The notes under the pieces were generated by a model. The model was not told the DNA's origin and searched no databases. It saw only the letters and a program-made list of their open reading frames with translations. A program made the position numbers and the translations under genes. 64,000 nucleotides of DNA. It comes from Flectonema sp. DT1601 (taxonomy: Eukaryota; Euglenozoa; Diplonemea; Diplonemida; Diplonemidae). The DNA lies in the NCBI GenBank assembly GCA_964019425.1, contig OZ025814.1:124001-188000 (forward strand). The letters run 5' to 3'. Below are positions 33,367 to 45,668 of the stretch, in pieces. Each line of letters opens with the position of its first letter. Within the stretch, counting starts at the first letter, position 1.

Positions 33367-34167
33367 CTACTGAAAGGCCGCCTCCGTCAGAGCACAGTTG
33401 GTGCATCCCTTGCCACGGCCTCCGCCTTCCTGACCACAGTACGGAGGAATGCAAGGTCCCTGAAGCATCCTCGGGCACCAGTCGTCAACACACTCTCCCT
33501 TGATGACCTTGCACTGGTCGTATCCCGAGGTCTCGCACTTGGCAAGCGAGAAACCCGAGCAGTCCACGCCCCCGCTGTTCAGCGACGCGAACATCAGCCT
33601 CACGTTCGAACCCATGTCGACTCTCTCGAGGTGGTTCCGCGGAACCTGCTTCCTGAACGACATGAACTTGTGTTTGTCCTCCCCCGCGTCGCTGATGAAC
33701 TTCGGCCCGCACGGCGAAGGAGTCCAACCCTGGGACACCAGGTAGTCCCTGAATTCCGCGTTCAGCCCCCCGCCCAAGCATCCCTCGCACTTGTAGACGT
33801 TCATGTAGATGTCGCACTTCTTCACCGACGGGTGGTCCGCGCACCAGAACCTCATGAACGAACCCGCCGCGATGTTCCATGGCGGGATGTAGGCGGTGTT
33901 CAGGAGCTGCGACTCGGGGATGTGGAAGAACCTCGAACCAGCGGTCGACGGGTCGATCCATCCAGGCATGTAGTTGGCCACCAGCCCTCCCCCGAGAGCG
34001 AGCAACGTTCCGCTGCTCACCGTTGCCGCGCTGCTTGTGTCCGGCGTCCCGAACACGCACCAGCAGACGTCCGTCGGGTACTGGGCCAGGGCCGCCTGCA
34101 GGGCAGGCGAGTCTTGGGCTTGGGCACCTGCGACGAACGCCGTGATCAGGGTTGCGATGGCCTTCAT
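33367..34167 (-). CDS. Secreted cysteine-rich protein, array copy 4
   Basis: Predicted protein identical to copy 1; 1918 bp period. Confidence 0.85.
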   Translation of the reverse strand: MKAIATLITAFVAGAQAQDSPALQAALAQYPTDVCWCVFGTPDTSSAATVSSGTLLALGGGLVANYMPGWIDPSTAGSRFFHIPESQLLNTAYIPPWNIAAGSFMRFWCADHPSVKKCDIYMNVYKCEGCLGGGLNAEFRDYLVSQGWTPSPCGPKFISDAGEDKHKFMSFRKQVPRNHLERVDMGSNVRLMFASLNSGGVDCSGFSLAKCETSGYDQCKVIKGECVDDWCPRMLQGPCIPPYCGQEGGGRGKGCTNCALTEAAFQ

Positions 34168-35284
34168 TTTTTTTTCTTCTTCTTTGCGCGAAGGGGCTCA
34201 GAGCAAAACCTGTTTTGAGAAAGAAGGCGTGACAAAAAAGCAACTACATCACACAAGACTGTTTCTTTTTTTGGTGTACAGAACATCGCTCGATGCAATG
34301 CGGGCGGGAACACCGTAAACGTGCGTAACCAGCAGCGTACGGCGCCCGAGAAGGAAGGGAAAGGAAAGGAAGAGTGTGTGTTGTGTTATCTGAAAAAAGG
34401 CGAGAGGAAAACGATTTTTCAAAAAAAAGAAACTTGGTAAAAACGGTCGGTCCCAAGAGGCGCGGCTCCAGCTTTGAACAGCCGCAAAAAAAGGAACAAT
34501 AATAACAACGCCTTGGCAAGAAAACGATTTTCTGATTTTTTTTCTTTTTCTTTTTTGTATAAGAACCGGCTTCCGTCCCACAACAAGAGAAGACACCGCC
34601 ACCCTTCAGTCCGAAAGGATGTCAAAAATTGAGGCGAGGCGTTGCTTTTTTTCCCTTTGGTTCGCTTCACTTCTTCCTTTGTTTTCCAGCGCGCCGCGTG
34701 GAAAAAAAGCAAACCCGGAGCCTACCGCGAACAACACACAAATAATGAGATATATCATAAAAAGATGAAATGAAAAGGCCTTGCGCCGCCAAGCCCGTCG
34801 CCTTCCCAATCCGCCACAACCGAAAACATGCAACAAACGTTCCCCCCTCCCCTGCTTGCTGGGGGCCACGCATAGCCAACACCAGGAAGAGGAGGAGGAG
34901 GAGAACCACAAGAACCGATCGGGGGGAAAGGAAAAAAGAAACGCAAAACCTGGCAGATCCCCCACCTCCGATCGGAGGAGGCCGACATTGCCGACAAGAA
35001 AAAGGACGGAACGGGTTTCAGTTCGCTTTTTCTCGGAGAGAACAAAAGAACGGCCGCCCCCAGCTGTGGGGAAAACTAACGAGTTGAACTCGGAAAATAA
35101 ACAACAAGAAAAAAAGGCTTTGTCGTCGCGATGCCAGCCAAAAGAAAAAAGAAGCACAAAGCAGAAAGCAGAAAGCAAAAAGCAAAAAGCAAAAAGCAGA
35201 AAGCAGGAGATGAAGAAGAAGCGGAAGCGGGTGTCGGAACCCCCGTTGTTCGCCCCCTCCCCCACCGCCGCGCGTGTCCCATCC

Positions 35285-36085
35285 CTACTGAAAGGCCGCC
35301 TCCGTCAGAGCACAGTTGGTGCATCCCTTGCCACGGCCTCCGCCTTCCTGACCACAGTACGGAGGAATGCAAGGTCCCTGAAGCATCCTCGGGCACCAGT
35401 CGTCAACACACTCTCCCTTGATGACCTTGCACTGGTCGTATCCCGAGGTCTCGCACTTGGCAAGCGAGAAACCCGAGCAGTCCACGCCCCCGCTGTTCAG
35501 CGACGCGAACATCAGCCTCACGTTCGAACCCATGTCGACTCTCTCGAGGTGGTTCCGCGGAACCTGCTTCCTGAACGACATGAACTTGTGTTTGTCCTCC
35601 CCCGCGTCGCTGATGAACTTCGGCCCGCACGGCGAAGGAGTCCAACCCTGGGACACCAGGTAGTCCCTGAATTCCGCGTTCAGCCCCCCGCCCAAGCATC
35701 CCTCGCACTTGTAGACGTTCATGTAGATGTCGCACTTCTTCACCGACGGGTGGTCCGCGCACCAGAACCTCATGAACGAACCCGCCGCGATGTTCCATGG
35801 CGGGATGTAGGCGGTGTTCAGGAGCTGCGACTCGGGGATGTGGAAGAACCTCGAACCAGCGGTCGACGGGTCGATCCATCCAGGCATGTAGTTGGCCACC
35901 AGCCCTCCCCCGAGAGCGAGCAACGTTCCGCTGCTCACCGTTGCCGCGCTGCTTGTGTCCGGCGTCCCGAACACGCACCAGCAGACGTCCGTCGGGTACT
36001 GGGCCAGGGCCGCCTGCAGGGCAGGCGAGTCTTGGGCTTGGGCACCTGCGACGAACGCCGTGATCAGGGTTGCGATGGCCTTCAT
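35285..36085 (-). CDS. Secreted cysteine-rich protein, array copy 5
   Basis: Predicted protein identical to copy 1; 1918 bp period. Confidence 0.85.
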   Translation of the reverse strand: MKAIATLITAFVAGAQAQDSPALQAALAQYPTDVCWCVFGTPDTSSAATVSSGTLLALGGGLVANYMPGWIDPSTAGSRFFHIPESQLLNTAYIPPWNIAAGSFMRFWCADHPSVKKCDIYMNVYKCEGCLGGGLNAEFRDYLVSQGWTPSPCGPKFISDAGEDKHKFMSFRKQVPRNHLERVDMGSNVRLMFASLNSGGVDCSGFSLAKCETSGYDQCKVIKGECVDDWCPRMLQGPCIPPYCGQEGGGRGKGCTNCALTEAAFQ

Positions 36086-37202
36086 TTTTTTTTCTTCTTC
36101 TTTGCGCGAAGGGGCTCAGAGCAAAACCTGTTTTGAGAAAGAAGGCGTGACAAAAAAGCAACTACATCACACAAGACTGTTTCTTTTTTTGGTGTACAGA
36201 ACATCGCTCGATGCAATGCGGGCGGGAACACCGTAAACGTGCGTAACCAGCAGCGTACGGCGCCCGAGAAGGAAGGGAAAGGAAAGGAAGAGTGTGTGTT
36301 GTGTTATCTGAAAAAAGGCGAGAGGAAAACGATTTTTCAAAAAAAAGAAACTTGGTAAAAACGGTCGGTCCCAAGAGGCGCGGCTCCAGCTTTGAACAGC
36401 CGCAAAAAAAGGAACAATAATAACAACGCCTTGGCAAGAAAACGATTTTCTGATTTTTTTTCTTTTTCTTTTTTGTATAAGAACCGGCTTCCGTCCCACA
36501 ACAAGAGAAGACACCGCCACCCTTCAGTCCGAAAGGATGTCAAAAATTGAGGCGAGGCGTTGCTTTTTTTCCCTTTGGTTCGCTTCACTTCTTCCTTTGT
36601 TTTCCAGCGCGCCGCGTGGAAAAAAAGCAAACCCGGAGCCTACCGCGAACAACACACAAATAATGAGATATATCATAAAAAGATGAAATGAAAAGGCCTT
36701 GCGCCGCCAAGCCCGTCGCCTTCCCAATCCGCCACAACCGAAAACATGCAACAAACGTTCCCCCCTCCCCTGCTTGCTGGGGGCCACGCATAGCCAACAC
36801 CAGGAAGAGGAGGAGGAGGAGAACCACAAGAACCGATCGGGGGGAAAGGAAAAAAGAAACGCAAAACCTGGCAGATCCCCCACCTCCGATCGGAGGAGGC
36901 CGACATTGCCGACAAGAAAAAGGACGGAACGGGTTTCAGTTCGCTTTTTCTCGGAGAGAACAAAAGAACGGCCGCCCCCAGCTGTGGGGAAAACTAACGA
37001 GTTGAACTCGGAAAATAAACAACAAGAAAAAAAGGCTTTGTCGTCGCGATGCCAGCCAAAAGAAAAAAGAAGCACAAAGCAGAAAGCAGAAAGCAAAAAG
37101 CAAAAAGCAAAAAGCAGAAAGCAGGAGATGAAGAAGAAGCGGAAGCGGGTGTCGGAACCCCCGTTGTTCGCCCCCTCCCCCACCGCCGCGCGTGTCCCAT
37201 CC

Positions 37203-38003
37203 CTACTGAAAGGCCGCCTCCGTCAGAGCACAGTTGGTGCATCCCTTGCCACGGCCTCCGCCTTCCTGACCACAGTACGGAGGAATGCAAGGTCCCTGAA
37301 GCATCCTCGGGCACCAGTCGTCAACACACTCTCCCTTGATGACCTTGCACTGGTCGTATCCCGAGGTCTCGCACTTGGCAAGCGAGAAACCCGAGCAGTC
37401 CACGCCCCCGCTGTTCAGCGACGCGAACATCAGCCTCACGTTCGAACCCATGTCGACTCTCTCGAGGTGGTTCCGCGGAACCTGCTTCCTGAACGACATG
37501 AACTTGTGTTTGTCCTCCCCCGCGTCGCTGATGAACTTCGGCCCGCACGGCGAAGGAGTCCAACCCTGGGACACCAGGTAGTCCCTGAATTCCGCGTTCA
37601 GCCCCCCGCCCAAGCATCCCTCGCACTTGTAGACGTTCATGTAGATGTCGCACTTCTTCACCGACGGGTGGTCCGCGCACCAGAACCTCATGAACGAACC
37701 CGCCGCGATGTTCCATGGCGGGATGTAGGCGGTGTTCAGGAGCTGCGACTCGGGGATGTGGAAGAACCTCGAACCAGCGGTCGACGGGTCGATCCATCCA
37801 GGCATGTAGTTGGCCACCAGCCCTCCCCCGAGAGCGAGCAACGTTCCGCTGCTCACCGTTGCCGCGCTGCTTGTGTCCGGCGTCCCGAACACGCACCAGC
37901 AGACGTCCGTCGGGTACTGGGCCAGGGCCGCCTGCAGGGCAGGCGAGTCTTGGGCTTGGGCACCTGCGACGAACGCCGTGATCAGGGTTGCGATGGCCTT
38001 CAT
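37203..38003 (-). CDS. Secreted cysteine-rich protein, array copy 6
   Basis: Predicted protein identical to copy 1; 1918 bp period. Confidence 0.85.
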   Translation of the reverse strand: MKAIATLITAFVAGAQAQDSPALQAALAQYPTDVCWCVFGTPDTSSAATVSSGTLLALGGGLVANYMPGWIDPSTAGSRFFHIPESQLLNTAYIPPWNIAAGSFMRFWCADHPSVKKCDIYMNVYKCEGCLGGGLNAEFRDYLVSQGWTPSPCGPKFISDAGEDKHKFMSFRKQVPRNHLERVDMGSNVRLMFASLNSGGVDCSGFSLAKCETSGYDQCKVIKGECVDDWCPRMLQGPCIPPYCGQEGGGRGKGCTNCALTEAAFQ

Positions 38004-39120
38004 TTTTTTTTCTTCTTCTTTGCGCGAAGGGGCTCAGAGCAAAACCTGTTTTGAGAAAGAAGGCGTGACAAAAAAGCAACTACATCACACAAGACTGTTT
38101 CTTTTTTTGGTGTACAGAACATCGCTCGATGCAATGCGGGCGGGAACACCGTAAACGTGCGTAACCAGCAGCGTACGGCGCCCGAGAAGGAAGGGAAAGG
38201 AAAGGAAGAGTGTGTGTTGTGTTATCTGAAAAAAGGCGAGAGGAAAACGATTTTTCAAAAAAAAGAAACTTGGTAAAAACGGTCGGTCCCAAGAGGCGCG
38301 GCTCCAGCTTTGAACAGCCGCAAAAAAAGGAACAATAATAACAACGCCTTGGCAAGAAAACGATTTTCTGATTTTTTTTCTTTTTCTTTTTTGTATAAGA
38401 ACCGGCTTCCGTCCCACAACAAGAGAAGACACCGCCACCCTTCAGTCCGAAAGGATGTCAAAAATTGAGGCGAGGCGTTGCTTTTTTTCCCTTTGGTTCG
38501 CTTCACTTCTTCCTTTGTTTTCCAGCGCGCCGCGTGGAAAAAAAGCAAACCCGGAGCCTACCGCGAACAACACACAAATAATGAGATATATCATAAAAAG
38601 ATGAAATGAAAAGGCCTTGCGCCGCCAAGCCCGTCGCCTTCCCAATCCGCCACAACCGAAAACATGCAACAAACGTTCCCCCCTCCCCTGCTTGCTGGGG
38701 GCCACGCATAGCCAACACCAGGAAGAGGAGGAGGAGGAGAACCACAAGAACCGATCGGGGGGAAAGGAAAAAAGAAACGCAAAACCTGGCAGATCCCCCA
38801 CCTCCGATCGGAGGAGGCCGACATTGCCGACAAGAAAAAGGACGGAACGGGTTTCAGTTCGCTTTTTCTCGGAGAGAACAAAAGAACGGCCGCCCCCAGC
38901 TGTGGGGAAAACTAACGAGTTGAACTCGGAAAATAAACAACAAGAAAAAAAGGCTTTGTCGTCGCGATGCCAGCCAAAAGAAAAAAGAAGCACAAAGCAG
39001 AAAGCAGAAAGCAAAAAGCAAAAAGCAAAAAGCAGAAAGCAGGAGATGAAGAAGAAGCGGAAGCGGGTGTCGGAACCCCCGTTGTTCGCCCCCTCCCCCA
39101 CCGCCGCGCGTGTCCCATCC

Positions 39121-39921
39121 CTACTGAAAGGCCGCCTCCGTCAGAGCACAGTTGGTGCATCCCTTGCCACGGCCTCCGCCTTCCTGACCACAGTACGGAG
39201 GAATGCAAGGTCCCTGAAGCATCCTCGGGCACCAGTCGTCAACACACTCTCCCTTGATGACCTTGCACTGGTCGTATCCCGAGGTCTCGCACTTGGCAAG
39301 CGAGAAACCCGAGCAGTCCACGCCCCCGCTGTTCAGCGACGCGAACATCAGCCTCACGTTCGAACCCATGTCGACTCTCTCGAGGTGGTTCCGCGGAACC
39401 TGCTTCCTGAACGACATGAACTTGTGTTTGTCCTCCCCCGCGTCGCTGATGAACTTCGGCCCGCACGGCGAAGGAGTCCAACCCTGGGACACCAGGTAGT
39501 CCCTGAATTCCGCGTTCAGCCCCCCGCCCAAGCATCCCTCGCACTTGTAGACGTTCATGTAGATGTCGCACTTCTTCACCGACGGGTGGTCCGCGCACCA
39601 GAACCTCATGAACGAACCCGCCGCGATGTTCCATGGCGGGATGTAGGCGGTGTTCAGGAGCTGCGACTCGGGGATGTGGAAGAACCTCGAACCAGCGGTC
39701 GACGGGTCGATCCATCCAGGCATGTAGTTGGCCACCAGCCCTCCCCCGAGAGCGAGCAACGTTCCGCTGCTCACCGTTGCCGCGCTGCTTGTGTCCGGCG
39801 TCCCGAACACGCACCAGCAGACGTCCGTCGGGTACTGGGCCAGGGCCGCCTGCAGGGCAGGCGAGTCTTGGGCTTGGGCACCTGCGACGAACGCCGTGAT
39901 CAGGGTTGCGATGGCCTTCAT
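39121..39921 (-). CDS. Secreted cysteine-rich protein, array copy 7
   Basis: Predicted protein identical to copy 1; 1918 bp period. Confidence 0.85.
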   Translation of the reverse strand: MKAIATLITAFVAGAQAQDSPALQAALAQYPTDVCWCVFGTPDTSSAATVSSGTLLALGGGLVANYMPGWIDPSTAGSRFFHIPESQLLNTAYIPPWNIAAGSFMRFWCADHPSVKKCDIYMNVYKCEGCLGGGLNAEFRDYLVSQGWTPSPCGPKFISDAGEDKHKFMSFRKQVPRNHLERVDMGSNVRLMFASLNSGGVDCSGFSLAKCETSGYDQCKVIKGECVDDWCPRMLQGPCIPPYCGQEGGGRGKGCTNCALTEAAFQ

Positions 39922-41038
39922 TTTTTTTTCTTCTTCTTTGCGCGAAGGGGCTCAGAGCAAAACCTGTTTTGAGAAAGAAGGCGTGACAAAAAAGCAACTA
40001 CATCACACAAGACTGTTTCTTTTTTTGGTGTACAGAACATCGCTCGATGCAATGCGGGCGGGAACACCGTAAACGTGCGTAACCAGCAGCGTACGGCGCC
40101 CGAGAAGGAAGGGAAAGGAAAGGAAGAGTGTGTGTTGTGTTATCTGAAAAAAGGCGAGAGGAAAACGATTTTTCAAAAAAAAGAAACTTGGTAAAAACGG
40201 TCGGTCCCAAGAGGCGCGGCTCCAGCTTTGAACAGCCGCAAAAAAAGGAACAATAATAACAACGCCTTGGCAAGAAAACGATTTTCTGATTTTTTTTCTT
40301 TTTCTTTTTTGTATAAGAACCGGCTTCCGTCCCACAACAAGAGAAGACACCGCCACCCTTCAGTCCGAAAGGATGTCAAAAATTGAGGCGAGGCGTTGCT
40401 TTTTTTCCCTTTGGTTCGCTTCACTTCTTCCTTTGTTTTCCAGCGCGCCGCGTGGAAAAAAAGCAAACCCGGAGCCTACCGCGAACAACACACAAATAAT
40501 GAGATATATCATAAAAAGATGAAATGAAAAGGCCTTGCGCCGCCAAGCCCGTCGCCTTCCCAATCCGCCACAACCGAAAACATGCAACAAACGTTCCCCC
40601 CTCCCCTGCTTGCTGGGGGCCACGCATAGCCAACACCAGGAAGAGGAGGAGGAGGAGAACCACAAGAACCGATCGGGGGGAAAGGAAAAAAGAAACGCAA
40701 AACCTGGCAGATCCCCCACCTCCGATCGGAGGAGGCCGACATTGCCGACAAGAAAAAGGACGGAACGGGTTTCAGTTCGCTTTTTCTCGGAGAGAACAAA
40801 AGAACGGCCGCCCCCAGCTGTGGGGAAAACTAACGAGTTGAACTCGGAAAATAAACAACAAGAAAAAAAGGCTTTGTCGTCGCGATGCCAGCCAAAAGAA
40901 AAAAGAAGCACAAAGCAGAAAGCAGAAAGCAAAAAGCAAAAAGCAAAAAGCAGAAAGCAGGAGATGAAGAAGAAGCGGAAGCGGGTGTCGGAACCCCCGT
41001 TGTTCGCCCCCTCCCCCACCGCCGCGCGTGTCCCATCC

Positions 41039-41839
41039 CTACTGAAAGGCCGCCTCCGTCAGAGCACAGTTGGTGCATCCCTTGCCACGGCCTCCGCCTT
41101 CCTGACCACAGTACGGAGGAATGCAAGGTCCCTGAAGCATCCTCGGGCACCAGTCGTCAACACACTCTCCCTTGATGACCTTGCACTGGTCGTATCCCGA
41201 GGTCTCGCACTTGGCAAGCGAGAAACCCGAGCAGTCCACGCCCCCGCTGTTCAGCGACGCGAACATCAGCCTCACGTTCGAACCCATGTCGACTCTCTCG
41301 AGGTGGTTCCGCGGAACCTGCTTCCTGAACGACATGAACTTGTGTTTGTCCTCCCCCGCGTCGCTGATGAACTTCGGCCCGCACGGCGAAGGAGTCCAAC
41401 CCTGGGACACCAGGTAGTCCCTGAATTCCGCGTTCAGCCCCCCGCCCAAGCATCCCTCGCACTTGTAGACGTTCATGTAGATGTCGCACTTCTTCACCGA
41501 CGGGTGGTCCGCGCACCAGAACCTCATGAACGAACCCGCCGCGATGTTCCATGGCGGGATGTAGGCGGTGTTCAGGAGCTGCGACTCGGGGATGTGGAAG
41601 AACCTCGAACCAGCGGTCGACGGGTCGATCCATCCAGGCATGTAGTTGGCCACCAGCCCTCCCCCGAGAGCGAGCAACGTTCCGCTGCTCACCGTTGCCG
41701 CGCTGCTTGTGTCCGGCGTCCCGAACACGCACCAGCAGACGTCCGTCGGGTACTGGGCCAGGGCCGCCTGCAGGGCAGGCGAGTCTTGGGCTTGGGCACC
41801 TGCGACGAACGCCGTGATCAGGGTTGCGATGGCCTTCAT
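41039..41839 (-). CDS. Secreted cysteine-rich protein, array copy 8
   Basis: Predicted protein identical to copy 1; 1918 bp period. Confidence 0.85.
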   Translation of the reverse strand: MKAIATLITAFVAGAQAQDSPALQAALAQYPTDVCWCVFGTPDTSSAATVSSGTLLALGGGLVANYMPGWIDPSTAGSRFFHIPESQLLNTAYIPPWNIAAGSFMRFWCADHPSVKKCDIYMNVYKCEGCLGGGLNAEFRDYLVSQGWTPSPCGPKFISDAGEDKHKFMSFRKQVPRNHLERVDMGSNVRLMFASLNSGGVDCSGFSLAKCETSGYDQCKVIKGECVDDWCPRMLQGPCIPPYCGQEGGGRGKGCTNCALTEAAFQ

Positions 41840-42956
41840 TTTTTTTTCTTCTTCTTTGCGCGAAGGGGCTCAGAGCAAAACCTGTTTTGAGAAAGAAGGC
41901 GTGACAAAAAAGCAACTACATCACACAAGACTGTTTCTTTTTTTGGTGTACAGAACATCGCTCGATGCAATGCGGGCGGGAACACCGTAAACGTGCGTAA
42001 CCAGCAGCGTACGGCGCCCGAGAAGGAAGGGAAAGGAAAGGAAGAGTGTGTGTTGTGTTATCTGAAAAAAGGCGAGAGGAAAACGATTTTTCAAAAAAAA
42101 GAAACTTGGTAAAAACGGTCGGTCCCAAGAGGCGCGGCTCCAGCTTTGAACAGCCGCAAAAAAAGGAACAATAATAACAACGCCTTGGCAAGAAAACGAT
42201 TTTCTGATTTTTTTTCTTTTTCTTTTTTGTATAAGAACCGGCTTCCGTCCCACAACAAGAGAAGACACCGCCACCCTTCAGTCCGAAAGGATGTCAAAAA
42301 TTGAGGCGAGGCGTTGCTTTTTTTCCCTTTGGTTCGCTTCACTTCTTCCTTTGTTTTCCAGCGCGCCGCGTGGAAAAAAAGCAAACCCGGAGCCTACCGC
42401 GAACAACACACAAATAATGAGATATATCATAAAAAGATGAAATGAAAAGGCCTTGCGCCGCCAAGCCCGTCGCCTTCCCAATCCGCCACAACCGAAAACA
42501 TGCAACAAACGTTCCCCCCTCCCCTGCTTGCTGGGGGCCACGCATAGCCAACACCAGGAAGAGGAGGAGGAGGAGAACCACAAGAACCGATCGGGGGGAA
42601 AGGAAAAAAGAAACGCAAAACCTGGCAGATCCCCCACCTCCGATCGGAGGAGGCCGACATTGCCGACAAGAAAAAGGACGGAACGGGTTTCAGTTCGCTT
42701 TTTCTCGGAGAGAACAAAAGAACGGCCGCCCCCAGCTGTGGGGAAAACTAACGAGTTGAACTCGGAAAATAAACAACAAGAAAAAAAGGCTTTGTCGTCG
42801 CGATGCCAGCCAAAAGAAAAAAGAAGCACAAAGCAGAAAGCAGAAAGCAAAAAGCAAAAAGCAAAAAGCAGAAAGCAGGAGATGAAGAAGAAGCGGAAGC
42901 GGGTGTCGGAACCCCCGTTGTTCGCCCCCTCCCCCACCGCCGCGCGTGTCCCATCC

Positions 42957-43757
42957 CTACTGAAAGGCCGCCTCCGTCAGAGCACAGTTGGTGCATCCCT
43001 TGCCACGGCCTCCGCCTTCCTGACCACAGTACGGAGGAATGCAAGGTCCCTGAAGCATCCTCGGGCACCAGTCGTCAACACACTCTCCCTTGATGACCTT
43101 GCACTGGTCGTATCCCGAGGTCTCGCACTTGGCAAGCGAGAAACCCGAGCAGTCCACGCCCCCGCTGTTCAGCGACGCGAACATCAGCCTCACGTTCGAA
43201 CCCATGTCGACTCTCTCGAGGTGGTTCCGCGGAACCTGCTTCCTGAACGACATGAACTTGTGTTTGTCCTCCCCCGCGTCGCTGATGAACTTCGGCCCGC
43301 ACGGCGAAGGAGTCCAACCCTGGGACACCAGGTAGTCCCTGAATTCCGCGTTCAGCCCCCCGCCCAAGCATCCCTCGCACTTGTAGACGTTCATGTAGAT
43401 GTCGCACTTCTTCACCGACGGGTGGTCCGCGCACCAGAACCTCATGAACGAACCCGCCGCGATGTTCCATGGCGGGATGTAGGCGGTGTTCAGGAGCTGC
43501 GACTCGGGGATGTGGAAGAACCTCGAACCAGCGGTCGACGGGTCGATCCATCCAGGCATGTAGTTGGCCACCAGCCCTCCCCCGAGAGCGAGCAACGTTC
43601 CGCTGCTCACCGTTGCCGCGCTGCTTGTGTCCGGCGTCCCGAACACGCACCAGCAGACGTCCGTCGGGTACTGGGCCAGGGCCGCCTGCAGGGCAGGCGA
43701 GTCTTGGGCTTGGGCACCTGCGACGAACGCCGTGATCAGGGTTGCGATGGCCTTCAT
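42957..43757 (-). CDS. Secreted cysteine-rich protein, array copy 9
   Basis: Predicted protein identical to copy 1; 1918 bp period. Confidence 0.85.
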   Translation of the reverse strand: MKAIATLITAFVAGAQAQDSPALQAALAQYPTDVCWCVFGTPDTSSAATVSSGTLLALGGGLVANYMPGWIDPSTAGSRFFHIPESQLLNTAYIPPWNIAAGSFMRFWCADHPSVKKCDIYMNVYKCEGCLGGGLNAEFRDYLVSQGWTPSPCGPKFISDAGEDKHKFMSFRKQVPRNHLERVDMGSNVRLMFASLNSGGVDCSGFSLAKCETSGYDQCKVIKGECVDDWCPRMLQGPCIPPYCGQEGGGRGKGCTNCALTEAAFQ

Positions 43758-44867
43758 TTTTTTTTCTTCTTCTTTGCGCGAAGGGGCTCAGAGCAAAACC
43801 TGTTTTGAGAAAGAAGGCGTGACAAAAAAGCAACTACATCACACAAGACTGTTTCTTTTTTTGGTGTACAGAACATCGCTCGATGCAATGCGGGCGGGAA
43901 CACCGTAAACGTGCGTAACCAGCAGCGTACGGCGCCCGAGAAGGAAGGGAAAGGAAAGGAAGAGTGTGTGTTGTGTTATCTGAAAAAAGGCGAGAGGAAA
44001 ACGATTTTTCAAAAAAAAGAAACTTGGTAAAAACGGTCGGTCCCAAGAGGCGCGGCTCCAGCTTTGAACAGCCGCAAAAAAAGGAACAATAATAACAACG
44101 CCTTGGCAAGAAAACGATTTTCTGATTTTTTTTCTTTTTCTTTTTTGTATAAGAACCGGCTTCCGTCCCACAACAAGAGAAGACACCGCCACCCTTCAGT
44201 CCGAAAGGATGTCAAAAATTGAGGCGAGGCGTTGCTTTTTTTCCCTTTGGTTCGCTTCACTTCTTCCTTTGTTTTCCAGCGCGCCGCGTGGAAAAAAAGC
44301 AAACCCGGAGCCTACCGCGAACAACACACAAATAATGAGATATATCATAAAAAGATGAAATGAAAAGGCCTTGCGCCGCCAAGCCCGTCGCCTTCCCAAT
44401 CCGCCACAACCGAAAACATGCAACAAACGTTCCCCCCTCCCCTGCTTGCTGGGGGCCACGCATAGCCAACACCAGGAAGAGGAGGAGGAGGAGAACCACA
44501 AGAACCGATCGGGGGGAAAGGAAAAAAGAAACGCAAAACCTGGCAGATCCCCCACCTCCGATCGGAGGAGGCCGACATTGCCGACAAGAAAAAGGACGGA
44601 ACGGGTTTCAGTTCGCTTTTTCTCGGAGAGAACAAAAGAACGGCCGCCCCCAGCTGTGGGGAAAACTAACGAGTTGAACTCGGAAAATAAACAACAAGAA
44701 AAAAAGGCTTTGTCGTCGCGATGCCAGCCAAAAGAAAAAAGAAGCACAAAGCAGAAAGCAGAAAGCAAAAAGCAAAAAGCAGAAAGCAGGAGATGAAGAA
44801 GAAGCGGAAGCGGGTGTCGGAACCCCCGTTGTTCGCCCCCTCCCCCACCGCCGCGCGTGTCCCATCC

Positions 44868-45668
44868 CTACTGAAAGGCCGCCTCCGTCAGAGCACAGTT
44901 GGTGCATCCCTTGCCACGGCCTCCGCCTTCCTGACCACAGTACGGAGGAATGCAAGGTCCCTGAAGCATCCTCGGGCACCAGTCGTCAACACACTCTCCC
45001 TTGATGACCTTGCACTGGTCGTATCCCGAGGTCTCGCACTTGGCAAGCGAGAAACCCGAGCAGTCCACGCCCCCGCTGTTCAGCGACGCGAACATCAGCC
45101 TCACGTTCGAACCCATGTCGACTCTCTCGAGGTGGTTCCGCGGAACCTGCTTCCTGAACGACATGAACTTGTGTTTGTCCTCCCCCGCGTCGCTGATGAA
45201 CTTCGGCCCGCACGGCGAAGGAGTCCAACCCTGGGACACCAGGTAGTCCCTGAATTCCGCGTTCAGCCCCCCGCCCAAGCATCCCTCGCACTTGTAGACG
45301 TTCATGTAGATGTCGCACTTCTTCACCGACGGGTGGTCCGCGCACCAGAACCTCATGAACGAACCCGCCGCGATGTTCCATGGCGGGATGTAGGCGGTGT
45401 TCAGGAGCTGCGACTCGGGGATGTGGAAGAACCTCGAACCAGCGGTCGACGGGTCGATCCATCCAGGCATGTAGTTGGCCACCAGCCCTCCCCCGAGAGC
45501 GAGCAACGTTCCGCTGCTCACCGTTGCCGCGCTGCTTGTGTCCGGCGTCCCGAACACGCACCAGCAGACGTCCGTCGGGTACTGGGCCAGGGCCGCCTGC
45601 AGGGCAGGCGAGTCTTGGGCTTGGGCACCTGCGACGAACGCCGTGATCAGGGTTGCGATGGCCTTCAT
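44868..45668 (-). CDS. Secreted cysteine-rich protein, array copy 10
   Basis: Predicted protein identical to copy 1. Its 3' spacer has one heptamer fewer (1911 bp period), as in copies 3 and 11. Confidence 0.85.
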   Translation of the reverse strand: MKAIATLITAFVAGAQAQDSPALQAALAQYPTDVCWCVFGTPDTSSAATVSSGTLLALGGGLVANYMPGWIDPSTAGSRFFHIPESQLLNTAYIPPWNIAAGSFMRFWCADHPSVKKCDIYMNVYKCEGCLGGGLNAEFRDYLVSQGWTPSPCGPKFISDAGEDKHKFMSFRKQVPRNHLERVDMGSNVRLMFASLNSGGVDCSGFSLAKCETSGYDQCKVIKGECVDDWCPRMLQGPCIPPYCGQEGGGRGKGCTNCALTEAAFQ